From CAIXSC01 sp046349915 (GTDB lineage Bacteria; Planctomycetota; Planctomycetia; Pirellulales; Pirellulaceae): a DNA stretch of 64,000 nt. The stretch covers positions 496,001-560,000 of the forward strand of contig JAXMBL010000004.1 of assembly GCA_046349915.1 (NCBI GenBank). The letters run 5' to 3'. The notes beneath the pieces are model-generated. The model saw only the letters and a program-made list of their open reading frames with translations. It had not been told where the DNA came from and ran no database searches. A program made the translations under genes and the position numbers. This document shows positions 24,869 to 32,204 of this stretch, piece after piece (within the stretch, counting starts at the first letter, position 1; the number at the start of each line of letters is the position of its first letter).

Positions 24869-27800
24869 ATCTAACGGCCCAATGTCTCAACGACGTGCAA
24901 ATCGACTCTCTGCTGCAAGGCAATTTGACTCCACACGACAGTGCGGTCGCACAAGAACACTTGGTTGCTTGTGAAGACTGTCGCACTCGTGTCGAAGAAA
25001 CGATCGGTCCGGATCAATGGTGGACCGATCTGAAGAGCGTGTTGCGAGAGCCGGGCCTTGATCGACAAGTCTCGTCAGAGAGCTCTCTCGCCGGGAGTCG
25101 ATCGCCGTCCAAGTTTCTCGACCTGCTCGGTCCGACCGATGATCCCAACATGCTGGGGCGTATTGGGCCGTACGAGATAGTCGGTCTGCTGGGTTCCGGC
25201 GGTATGGGAGTCGTGTTCAAGGGCTTCGATCGTTCGCTCAATCGATTCGTCGCGATCAAGATGATGCTGCCTCATTTGGCATCGTCCGCGGCCGCACGCA
25301 GACGATTCGCTCGCGAAGGGCAAGCGGTTGCGGCCGTCGTTGATGACCACGTCATGGCGATTCACTGTGTCGACGAATGGCAAGGCGTGCCGTATTTAGT
25401 GATGACTTACTCGCGCGGCGTCTCGTTACAGAGGCGACTAAGTGACAGCGGCCTGTTGGAATTGCCGGAGATTCTACGAATCGGTATGCAAATCGCTAAA
25501 GGACTCGCCGCGGCTCATGCGCAGGGGATCGTCCATCGCGACGTCAAGCCAGCGAACATTTTTCTCGACCAAAACGTCGACCGCGTCCAACTCATGGACT
25601 TTGGACTAGCCCGCGCAGTCGACGATGCGAGTCTCACGCGGAGTGGCACACTGGCCGGCACGCCGCAGTATATGTCCCCTGAGCAAACTCGAGGTGAATC
25701 GGTCGATCATCGGAGCGACCTGTTCAGTCTCGGCAGCGTCATGTACACCATGTGCACAGGCCGAGCACCGTTTCGAGCCGACTCAAGCTACGGCATTCTT
25801 CGGCTGATCAGCGATAAAGAACCACGTCCCATCCGAGAACTTAATCCAGAGTTGCCCGAGTGGTTAGGCGCCATCCTTGGCCGACTCATGGCCAAGCGAC
25901 CAGAAGATCGGTATGAGTCCGCCAAGGAAGTGGCTTTGCTGCTGGAGAAATGCCTCGCCCATGTGCAGCAACCGACCATTCATCGCTTGCCCGAGTCGAT
26001 CTTGGCGACTCACAGTATGTTCAAGGGACGTTCATCCATTGCCAAGTTGGTTGGGATCGCCGCGGTTGCTTTCTTGCTTCTCATTGCGGGCGTGGTCATT
26101 ACGCTTGAACTCAACAAAGGCACTCTTTCGATCGAGTCCGAAGTCGATGACATTTCAGTTCGGGTGACTCAAAGCGACGAGATCGTCGACAAGCTCGCTG
26201 TGTCCAAGTCCGGCAAATCGATTCGAGTAGCCGCGGGACGATACCGCGTCGAACTCGAAGGCGCCGTTGACGGCGTTCAGATCGAGAATAATCAAATCGA
26301 CGTGAGTCGTGGCGGCAGAGTGGTTGTCAGAATCGTCAAACGCGACGCCGTCGACGATAAACCGGCCGCGGGTGGGAATGTCAGCGTCAACGGATCGCAA
26401 GCCAGTGATCCACTAGCCGCTGAAGTGGATCGTTTCAACAGCGAGTTCAGGCGCAAGCACACGGACCATGATCAGCCGCCATTGACTAAGGATGAGCTGA
26501 TCGCCTGTGCTTCTTGGAACGTCCGAGAAGATGATCTCAGCGAATCGGTGAGCGGTTTGCTGGCCGCGATCGCTCAGCGGCATCAATTGCTGGAAGGGTG
26601 GACGTTGAACGGAGAGTACGTCAATTTACCGACCGAAGCGACGCCCGTAAGAGCTTTTCGGATTCTCCTGCGACATAGCAACTCGGGCGAGCAGTTCATA
26701 GTTCGAACGCGATATATCGCGCCGATAACTGTATGGAAGAGGACAGATTCGAGTAGCGAAGTCAAGGGAGAACGCTCGCTGTCGGCGGCGATCCGACGTT
26801 TCAACGCTCGATACAATCGGGCCGATGGCAAGAAGCAATTGCCGCTTACGGAAGACGAGGTGATCGCGGCCATCCTGCACGAAGCAACTCGCCGCGATCT
26901 TCATGATGTGAGTGACGAGTTGTTTCAGCGATTTCAAGATATTGCTCGCACGAGGACGCTTTCGAAGGGAGCGGAGATCGAGGTTATTCCGACGTTTGGC
27001 AGCGAGGATGGCCCGACGTTCGCGATTTGGTCTGTTCGTATACGACTTCCTCGAAATGAATCAGAGACAAATGGGGCGACGTATGCGTTCATTCTTCGCG
27101 AACAGTTTGTGTCGGTGAAACATGGAGACGCGGGCGAGATTCACTGGGGAGCGCCGGCAGCGAATGGCCTGCAAGTCGGAGTACGAGTCCAGCCGCCCAT
27201 GAAGAGCTACTCGATCGGACAAAAGGTCGATGTCGTTATCTGTTATCGCAATGTTCTCACGAAGCCGCTCGCAGCCACCATCCCGAATGTCTTGAGTTAT
27301 GCCGTTGAAGGGAAAGACGAGAGTGGCAAGAAAATCGAGTTCATTTTGCCGAGGATGCCTATTCTTGCCGGTGCGCAAGTGGAGCGTCTGGTGGGCGAGC
27401 CGACGTTTAAGAAAGGCGTGTCGCTGGCTTTCTCGTCGACCTCGAAAGCGAACCAGGATCAAGCCGAGTCAGACGAGCTCGAACATGTTCTGGCGATTGT
27501 TGAAGCGGGCAAGAGCTACCGGTTACGGTTCGCGGTTAACAACTGCGCTTCCGAGAAGTCTGAACTTCTCGAGACGGGCGAGATCGAGTTGAGGGTGAAT
27601 CAGCAGGTCGCGGCGCCGGCCAATAGCGACTCGACCGTACTCGAGACGATCGCGGCCAAACAACTGGCGTTGGTCTTTGAGTCCTCCGATGCGATCGATG
27701 TCTCTCGCACGATAAAAGTCCTGGGGAAGCAAGGCGGCGTTTCGATCCAGCCGGGTTCATCGCAGTTGATCGAGCTACCGCAGGCGATGAAAGAATTGAG

Positions 27801-27948
27801 TTGGCATGCCGGGGATGCGCCCGAAGTGATTGGCGACCCGGGACTTCCCGAGCCTTTTACTCACGTGTGGTGCAGTTGGCAAAAAGACGGCCAGATCAGG
27901 TGGAGATGCTACGCGGGTGCCAAGGAAAAGGCTCCTCAGGAAAAGTAG
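24865..27948 (+). CDS. Transmembrane Ser/Thr kinase with anti-sigma-like zinc segment
   Basis: The start is ATG 24865 inside the sigma stop codon; a longer frame from 24703 would overlap sigma region 4. The 1027 residues begin with a ZAS-like motif H32-x3-C36-x2-C39 ('AQEHLVACEDCRTRVEE'), as in zinc-binding anti-sigma factors. Residues 101-370 are a PknB-type kinase ('LGSGGMGVVFKGFD', 'IVHRDVKPANIFLDQN', 'MDFGLARAV', 'GTPQYMSPEQTRGE'). A membrane helix lies near 392-418. The remaining 600 residues outside include a PEGA-like module ('IRVAAGRYRVELEGAV'), two similar helical blocks ('PLTKDELIACASW' and 'PLTEDEVIAAILHE') and a beta-rich C-terminus. A one-protein anti-sigma/receptor kinase for the coupled sigma factor is the natural reading. 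Confidence 0.88.
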   Translation: MNLTAQCLNDVQIDSLLQGNLTPHDSAVAQEHLVACEDCRTRVEETIGPDQWWTDLKSVLREPGLDRQVSSESSLAGSRSPSKFLDLLGPTDDPNMLGRIGPYEIVGLLGSGGMGVVFKGFDRSLNRFVAIKMMLPHLASSAAARRRFAREGQAVAAVVDDHVMAIHCVDEWQGVPYLVMTYSRGVSLQRRLSDSGLLELPEILRIGMQIAKGLAAAHAQGIVHRDVKPANIFLDQNVDRVQLMDFGLARAVDDASLTRSGTLAGTPQYMSPEQTRGESVDHRSDLFSLGSVMYTMCTGRAPFRADSSYGILRLISDKEPRPIRELNPELPEWLGAILGRLMAKRPEDRYESAKEVALLLEKCLAHVQQPTIHRLPESILATHSMFKGRSSIAKLVGIAAVAFLLLIAGVVITLELNKGTLSIESEVDDISVRVTQSDEIVDKLAVSKSGKSIRVAAGRYRVELEGAVDGVQIENNQIDVSRGGRVVVRIVKRDAVDDKPAAGGNVSVNGSQASDPLAAEVDRFNSEFRRKHTDHDQPPLTKDELIACASWNVREDDLSESVSGLLAAIAQRHQLLEGWTLNGEYVNLPTEATPVRAFRILLRHSNSGEQFIVRTRYIAPITVWKRTDSSSEVKGERSLSAAIRRFNARYNRADGKKQLPLTEDEVIAAILHEATRRDLHDVSDELFQRFQDIARTRTLSKGAEIEVIPTFGSEDGPTFAIWSVRIRLPRNESETNGATYAFILREQFVSVKHGDAGEIHWGAPAANGLQVGVRVQPPMKSYSIGQKVDVVICYRNVLTKPLAATIPNVLSYAVEGKDESGKKIEFILPRMPILAGAQVERLVGEPTFKKGVSLAFSSTSKANQDQAESDELEHVLAIVEAGKSYRLRFAVNNCASEKSELLETGEIELRVNQQVAAPANSDSTVLETIAAKQLALVFESSDAIDVSRTIKVLGKQGGVSIQPGSSQLIELPQAMKELSWHAGDAPEVIGDPGLPEPFTHVWCSWQKDGQIRWRCYAGAKEKAPQEK

Positions 27949-28008
27949 TCCAGTCCAATCGCCGTCCGTAGGAATGCAAGCTACGGCTCAACGCTGGCTG
28001 AGCGAATC

Positions 28009-28133
28009 GTGGGGCAGGTTTTCAACCTGCCTAGTCAGTCGTGGGGCAGGTTTTCAACCTGCCCGGCCAGTCGTGGCACAAGTTTTCAACCTGCCTAGTC
28101 AGTTGTGGGGCAGGTTTTCAACCTGCCCTGCAG
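28009..28133. repeat. Palindrome family 'GGCAGGTT..AACCTGCC', block 1 (four copies)
   Basis: Four copies of GTGGGGCAGGTTTTCAACCT plus GCC are separated by about 13-16 bases such as TAGTCAGTC. The third is degenerate (GTGGCACAAGTT). The half-sites GGCAGGTT and AACCTGCC pair over three to four central bases. Confidence 0.9.
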
Positions 28134-28183
28134 GCGATAAACCGAGCCATTCCGGTAGTATTGCCGAGTGTTCGCCATCGAGG

Positions 28184-28312
28184 CTGATTTGTTTTTGGCA
28201 GGATGGTTGTGGCGGCTTTGTTTCTCGACGAGCCGGCGTTTTTGGTGTTTCCGGGCAGGTTGCAAACCTGCCCCACTAAGTTGCTGAGGCAGGTTGAAAA
28301 CCTGCCCCACGA
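28184..28312. repeat. Composite repeat plus palindrome block 2 (two copies)
   Basis: A segment with GGTTGTGGCGGCTTTG and TTTCTCGACGAG leads into two GGCAGGTT/AACCTGCC palindromes at 28252-28312, in the opposite orientation to block 1. The same composite arrangement, diverged, recurs at 28729-28820, so the leader and palindrome form one larger element of roughly 95 bases. Confidence 0.75.
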
Positions 28313-28524
28313 GTGGCGATGATGCGGGGAATTGCCAACCCGGTGGAACAACTCACGCCGCTGTTCGGGGGTGGCTCGACGCCAGAACCAACAGGAAACA
28401 ACTACCCATCCTACTGATGCAAGCGATGCATTGGATGAACCACCGTGGACAACTGGCCGATTGTCGACGATCTGCGGGACGAGACCCGATGATGGTCTGA
28501 TCGTGGCGACGACGCGTCGTTTAA

Positions 28525-28562
28525 GAAAAGGGAACACAGATCTTCGCTGATCCTCACTCATC
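28525..28562. repeat. Dispersed repeat 'GGGAACACAGATCTTCGCTG', copy a
   Basis: AAAAGGGAACACAGATCTTC is followed by GCTGATCCTCACTCAT. An inverted near-copy is at 31529-31568, a direct one at 31591-31624 and a shorter one at 11287-11315. The element itself is built of about 10-base near-repeats (GATCTTCGCT, GATCCTCACT). Confidence 0.8.
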
Positions 28563-28637
28563 GGGACTCTTCCTCTAACCTCGTGGCATTCACGCGATTC
28601 GTAGTCCACAAACATCTAATGAGCTCCTCCCTCTATT

Positions 28638-28705
28638 CTCATCCGTGTCATCAGTGTTATCCGTGGTCGACCGACTTCTGTGTCTGGCATACGTGATTTC
28701 GGCGA
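28638..28705. repeat. Dispersed repeat 'CATCCGTGTCATC...TTATCCGTGG', copy a
   Basis: About 68 bases, including TCATCCGTGTCATCAGTG and CGACTTCTGTGTCTGGCA, recur inverted at 31253-31320 and, diverged, directly at 39370-39424. All copies are intergenic. Confidence 0.85.
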
Positions 28706-28728
28706 ACCTGGGGCTATCCAACTAGGAG

Positions 28729-28892
28729 CCGGTTTGTTCTAGGCAACACGGTTGTGGTGGCTTGGGTTTTCGGCGAGATGCATAGTTTGCGGTTTAGGGC
28801 AGGTTGCAAACCTGCCCCACGAAGATGCTTTGGGCAGGTTGCAAACCTGCCCCACGAGGATGCTCAGGCAGGTTGCAAACCTGCCCCACGAG
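28729..28892. repeat. Composite repeat plus palindrome block 3 (three copies)
   Basis: The leader GGTTGTGGTGGCTTGGG...TTTCGGCGAG matches 28184-28250. It is followed by three GGCAGGTTGCAAACCTGCCC palindromes at 28796-28892, each ending in CCACGAG/CCACGAA and spaced by short GATGCT-type linkers. The block ends about 50 bases past the stop codon of the kinase at 28940. Confidence 0.85.
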
Positions 28893-28939
28893 TTCGTCGT
28901 ACTTGCTTGCCTTGATTAGTGCTACGCGGGACCTGCTGG

Positions 28940-30415
28940 TCAACGTACGGCTCGCCAAACGGCGCGGATGATTACGAAGTCAATCCATGCGATCAGGGCG
29001 ACTGTGAGTATTCCCGGGAGAGTCAGCAATAGAATCAGCTCTATCGGAATCCCTTCCGTGTTGGAAGACTGGCGAAACAGGAAGACGATCGAACCTGAAG
29101 CAGCCAGAATCAACGTATCGAGCGCGAGTAGCGGAAAAAACAGGCCGTCGAAGACAGCCAGCCAGAGTCCGTCGAGTTTTCCGGGTGAGCGGCGAATCTG
29201 TGTGACGGCAATCCAGCCTAGAATCGTGGCGGCAAATGCATAGATCGCCATGGCGCCGAGCATGGGAGTCGTCAGCGACATCTCAGGGTGGTCGGCAAGA
29301 GACACGCCTTCGCGCAACGCGCGTTGTGCGGCGATCTCGTCCCCAAACAATACAAAAAACAAGGAAAGCAACGCCATGGCCACCATGCACGCTCCCACAA
29401 TGGCGGTTCGCGAGAAACGCATTGTGCTCTTCGGCGCGACTCGAACAGGACTCGTGCTGTTGGTGATCGTCTCCACCTGCGTACGGAACTCACTCGCCGT
29501 TTGGTAGCGGAGTTCCGGCGACTTCTCCAGCGCACGCAGCACGATCTCGTCGAGCCGCACGTCAATCCGCACCTTCTGCGAAGGCGGCTGGATTTTGTCG
29601 GCGGGGAGTTCGCCGGTGAGCAGTTCGTAGAGCACCACGCCGAGCGAATAGATGTCGGCACGATGATCGGCGACTCGCTGTTTTGTCTGTTCCGGCGCCA
29701 TGTATTGAGGCGTACCGGCCACGGAGGTAAACATGTTGTTAGGCTGCTCAACAGCATGTGCGGTCGCGTCACCTTCAGCACGCAGCATTTTGGCGATGCC
29801 AAAATCGGCAAGCTTCACTCGACCTGCTTTGTCCAGGAGCAAGTTCTCGGGCTTAATATCTCGATGCACGATGCCGTGCTCGTGCGCGTACTGAAGCGCC
29901 TCGCACACGGGGGGGATGATGGCCAATGCCTGCTCGGGCGAAAAGCGACCGGCCGTAATCGCCTGTCGTAAGTTCACTCCGTCCACAAACTCCATCAGCA
30001 GGTAGTAAACGTCGCCGACTCGGCCAAAGTCGTGAATGGTCACGATGCTGGGATGGTTCAATGCGGCGAGCGCCTGAGCCTCGTGAGCGAAACGTTCCGC
30101 GAACCGCGGGTCGGCGACTCGTTCTGGGGCGAGCAGCTTAAGAGCGACCAGCCGTCCCAAGGCTCTTTGTCTGGCTTTATAGACGACCCCCATTCCGCCT
30201 CGTCCCAGGAATTCCAGAACTTCCAGTTGCGGAAATAGAGCGGCGACTTCGGCAAGGGTAAAGGGCGGCGGCGAGTCGGCGTTAAACTCGCCGGAATCCA
30301 TTGTATCCGCGACGAAGTTGAGTCCCGCCAAGCATTTGGCGCAAAGGTTGTCGACGCTACGGTTCTTTAGCGAGCAACCGCAGCGGGGGCAGATGGTGGA
30401 TGTTGAATTGCTCAT
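28940..30415 (-). CDS. Ser/Thr kinase with zinc-ribbon N-terminus and polytopic membrane tail
   Basis: I choose ATG 30415; a TTG two codons earlier is less likely. The 491 residues open with a zinc ribbon ('CPRCGCSLKNRSVDNLCAKC': C9, C12, C25, C28). A PknB-type kinase follows at about 58-325 ('LGRGGMGVVYKARQ', 'VALKLL', 'IVHRDIKPENLLLDKAGRVK', 'ADFGIAKML', 'GTPQYMAPEQTKQR'). Four to five hydrophobic segments lie in residues 340-490, so the C-terminus is an integral membrane domain rather than an outside sensor. It follows the sigma gene at 30458 by about 40 bases. This is the third sigma-kinase pair of the window. Confidence 0.9.
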   Translation of the reverse strand: MSNSTSTICPRCGCSLKNRSVDNLCAKCLAGLNFVADTMDSGEFNADSPPPFTLAEVAALFPQLEVLEFLGRGGMGVVYKARQRALGRLVALKLLAPERVADPRFAERFAHEAQALAALNHPSIVTIHDFGRVGDVYYLLMEFVDGVNLRQAITAGRFSPEQALAIIPPVCEALQYAHEHGIVHRDIKPENLLLDKAGRVKLADFGIAKMLRAEGDATAHAVEQPNNMFTSVAGTPQYMAPEQTKQRVADHRADIYSLGVVLYELLTGELPADKIQPPSQKVRIDVRLDEIVLRALEKSPELRYQTASEFRTQVETITNSTSPVRVAPKSTMRFSRTAIVGACMVAMALLSLFFVLFGDEIAAQRALREGVSLADHPEMSLTTPMLGAMAIYAFAATILGWIAVTQIRRSPGKLDGLWLAVFDGLFFPLLALDTLILAASGSIVFLFRQSSNTEGIPIELILLLTLPGILTVALIAWIDFVIIRAVWRAVR

Positions 30416-30457
30416 ACCCAAGAAATAAGCGTTCGGCGACTCTTGTGGCGGAAAAAA

Positions 30458-31207
30458 TCAGTCCGATCCCAGAGCGGCGATGACGGCTCGCATTTCGTCA
30501 TCCACTTCCGCGGGATCGGCGACCGTGCTGGACACTTCGTCGCGAAACAACTCCCGAAAGCGTTTGCGCAACCGATGCACCGCACTTCGCGCGGAAGCAG
30601 GTTGCATTCCGAGGGTGACGCCCAACTGGTCGTAGTCGATGCCGCCGCGTGCCGCGGTCAGGGTGGACTTGAGCTGCTCGTACTGAGCGGCTCGCCCCGC
30701 CGCGACATGCTCATCGCGGAGTCGCTCCATTACGGTTTCGAGCAGAGTGAACGCCCAGCGGCGCTCGAACAGCAACTCGGCAGTCGTGGTCCGCGGATCA
30801 GGAATCGAGATACTCTCCGCCGCCTCCATGTTGATGAACTTGACTCCACCGCCTCGCTTTTGGGACTGGGTCCGATCCCATTCGTTGGCGAGGAATCGCT
30901 TGAGGGCCATCAGCAAAAAGGTACGAAACCGGCCCCGCTCGCGGTCTACCGCCATCAGCCAGTCCTTTTCCAGCAGGCGGGTGAAAAACGCTTGAGTCAG
31001 ATCTTGCGCGTCATGCACGGAATGACCTCGATGGCGCACGTAGGCGTAGAGGGGCGGCCAATATTGCCGACAGAGTGTCTCGAGTGACTGGGCGGCATCC
31101 GCTTGGGATAACTTTCCCTGAGCGGCAAACACCAACGACCAACGTGTTGTGCGAAACGTTGCTGGCTGGTGGGATTCAGGTATTGGGGGAGATCGGTCCT
31201 CGGTCAT
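30458..31207 (-). CDS. ECF-type sigma factor paired with zinc-ribbon kinase
   Basis: The ATG at 31207 gives a 249-residue protein beginning 'MTEDRSPPIPESHQPATFRT'. The longer frame to 31315 is translated dispersed repeat and is rejected. Region 2 lies at about residues 45-110 ('YWPPLYAYVRHRGHSVHDAQ', 'DLTQAFFTRLLEKDWLMAVD', 'RGRFRTFLLMALKRFLANEW'). Region 4 is at about 190-225 ('LGVTLGMQPASARSAVHRLR'). It belongs to a large planctomycete sigma subgroup with an R-F-R-T-F-L signature. It lies directly upstream of the kinase at 28940, which probably controls it. Confidence 0.9.
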   Translation of the reverse strand: MTEDRSPPIPESHQPATFRTTRWSLVFAAQGKLSQADAAQSLETLCRQYWPPLYAYVRHRGHSVHDAQDLTQAFFTRLLEKDWLMAVDRERGRFRTFLLMALKRFLANEWDRTQSQKRGGGVKFINMEAAESISIPDPRTTTAELLFERRWAFTLLETVMERLRDEHVAAGRAAQYEQLKSTLTAARGGIDYDQLGVTLGMQPASARSAVHRLRKRFRELFRDEVSSTVADPAEVDDEMRAVIAALGSD

Positions 31208-31252
31208 TGCCTTTATATTAAGCAAAACGCCGACTTTGTGGCGTGGTCGTAC

Positions 31253-31320
31253 GTTCGCCGAAATCACGGATGCCAGACACAGAAGTCGGTCGACCACGGA
31301 TAACACCGATGACACGGATA
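31253..31320. repeat. Dispersed repeat 'CCACGGATAACACCGATGAC', copy b (inverted)
   Basis: Reverse complement of the element at 28638-28705 with only a few differences over 68 bases. It begins 46 bases upstream of the sigma start codon at 31207, so the sigma promoter may lie inside or next to it. Confidence 0.85.
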
Positions 31321-31528
31321 GGGATGGAGGGGAGGAGGCCGTTGGGCGTCAATGCCTTGACTCGGTTTTTCCCCCGCTTAGGCAATAACGGCCAGTTGCT
31401 TACCACGAACACGTCTCCGACCACCCCTTCGTCCGATTCCCGCGATTCACGGTGTCATCACTCTTGAATGAGCTTAGATCGAGTGCGTCGGCCATTTTCT
31501 AGAAACCTAGTTCGGACAGTCTGACCCG

Positions 31529-31624
31529 ATGAGTGAAGATCAGCGAAGATCAGTGTTCCCTTTTCTTGGGCGCGGGGCGGGACGATTCCTGGGAACACTC
31601 ATCTTCACTGATCGTCATTGATGG
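31529..31624. repeat. Dispersed repeat copies b and c forming a long imperfect hairpin
   Basis: 31529-31568 (ATGAGTGAAGATCAGCGAAG and following) and 31591-31624 (GGGAACACTCATCTTCACTG and following) are inverted near-copies of one element. They can pair over about 32 bases with some five mismatches around a 22-base spacer. Confidence 0.75.
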
Positions 31625-31779
31625 AGTTCCTTGTCGAGCGAAGAGAAATCGTCGTCTTGTCGATGTTTGCTCACGGAGCGATCCAGGCCGATGCAGTCAT
31701 TTGCTCGATCAGTTTCAAGTACTCCCCCCGTAACTGGTTATAGTTGACTCAAGCGGATAAACCTGGCGCTGCCCAACTA

Positions 31780-31921
31780 AGATGATGACCGACGTCTTGG
31801 GAAAATGAAGCTTCGACAACATCGAATCGTGATTGGAAGTTCCCGTGGACCAGCGTACTTGCTCCAGAGGACAATCGAGTCCGATGGCGTGGTCGGCTGC
31901 TGACACTTACCGCAATTCATG
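31780..31921 (-). pseudogene. Internally deleted copy of the zinc-ribbon membrane protein gene (37436-38083)
   Basis: The 5' end reads 'MNCGKCQQPTTPSDSIVLW', as in the intact gene. It then jumps at GCTCCAG/AGGACAATCG straight to the segment encoding 'RWSTGTSNHDSMLSKLHFPK' in another frame. The intact gene has about 391 bases (37640-38030) between these points. Identity on both sides is around 90 percent. The 3' end beyond 31780 is lost as well. Confidence 0.92.
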
Positions 31922-31929
31922 GAAACCAG

Positions 31930-32030
31930 CTCCAAGCACGGCTGCTCCCTAAATGGAGCCGTAGAACCTGCAAGATCTGATCGACTTTCGATGATCATAC
32001 TCAGACGTTGTCAACGTACTCAAGCATGCC
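31930..32030 (+). pseudogene. Fragment of a second copy of the DUF1559 gene (38339-39358)
   Basis: Bases 31930-32030 align with 38590-38692 of the intact DUF1559 gene, for example AACCTGCAAGATCTGATCGA against AACCTGCAGGACTTGATCGA, and CAGACGTTGTCAACGTACTC against CAGACGTCGTCAACGCACCC. Order and orientation relative to the preceding remnant equal those of the intact pair. Roughly 500 bases including the start are missing. Confidence 0.85.
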
Positions 32031-32204
32031 TCCCAACCGTTGGGCTAAGCGGGGCTAGGTAGGTTGAGCCCAGGGAGAATTCTTTGCGAAACATCGTTTA
32101 TAATTCCTGTTGACGAACTGTGTTGAGTGCAAATGCCCCACGAACTCGATCCGTTGGAAGCCTAAACCACGACCCTATCCGGCCCTTGAGCAAGTACGGA
32201 ATCC

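Larger units (their letters stand above)
27949..28939. other. Intergenic repeat island without genes
   Basis: The nearly 1-kb stretch between convergent kinase genes contains at least nine short palindromes of one family, plus one copy each of two other dispersed repeats, listed separately. The open frames crossing it are made of these repeats and are not genes. Confidence 0.7.
31208..32204. other. Intergenic region with repeats and remnants of a duplicated locus
   Basis: About 1 kb without an intact gene. It contains inverted copies of two dispersed repeats (31253-31320; 31529-31624) and the decayed copy of the 37436-39358 gene pair (31780-32030). Bases 31325-31528 and 31625-31779 show nothing I recognise. 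Confidence 0.7.

Noticed and set aside
28009..28892. CRISPR array made of GGCAGGTT palindromes
   Set aside because: Spacers are 10-20 bases, similar to each other and irregular; copies change orientation, and no cas genes are near.
31208..31315. N-terminal extension of the sigma factor at 30458 to 31315
   Set aside because: The added residues are a translation of the dispersed intergenic repeat, also seen translated near 39377.
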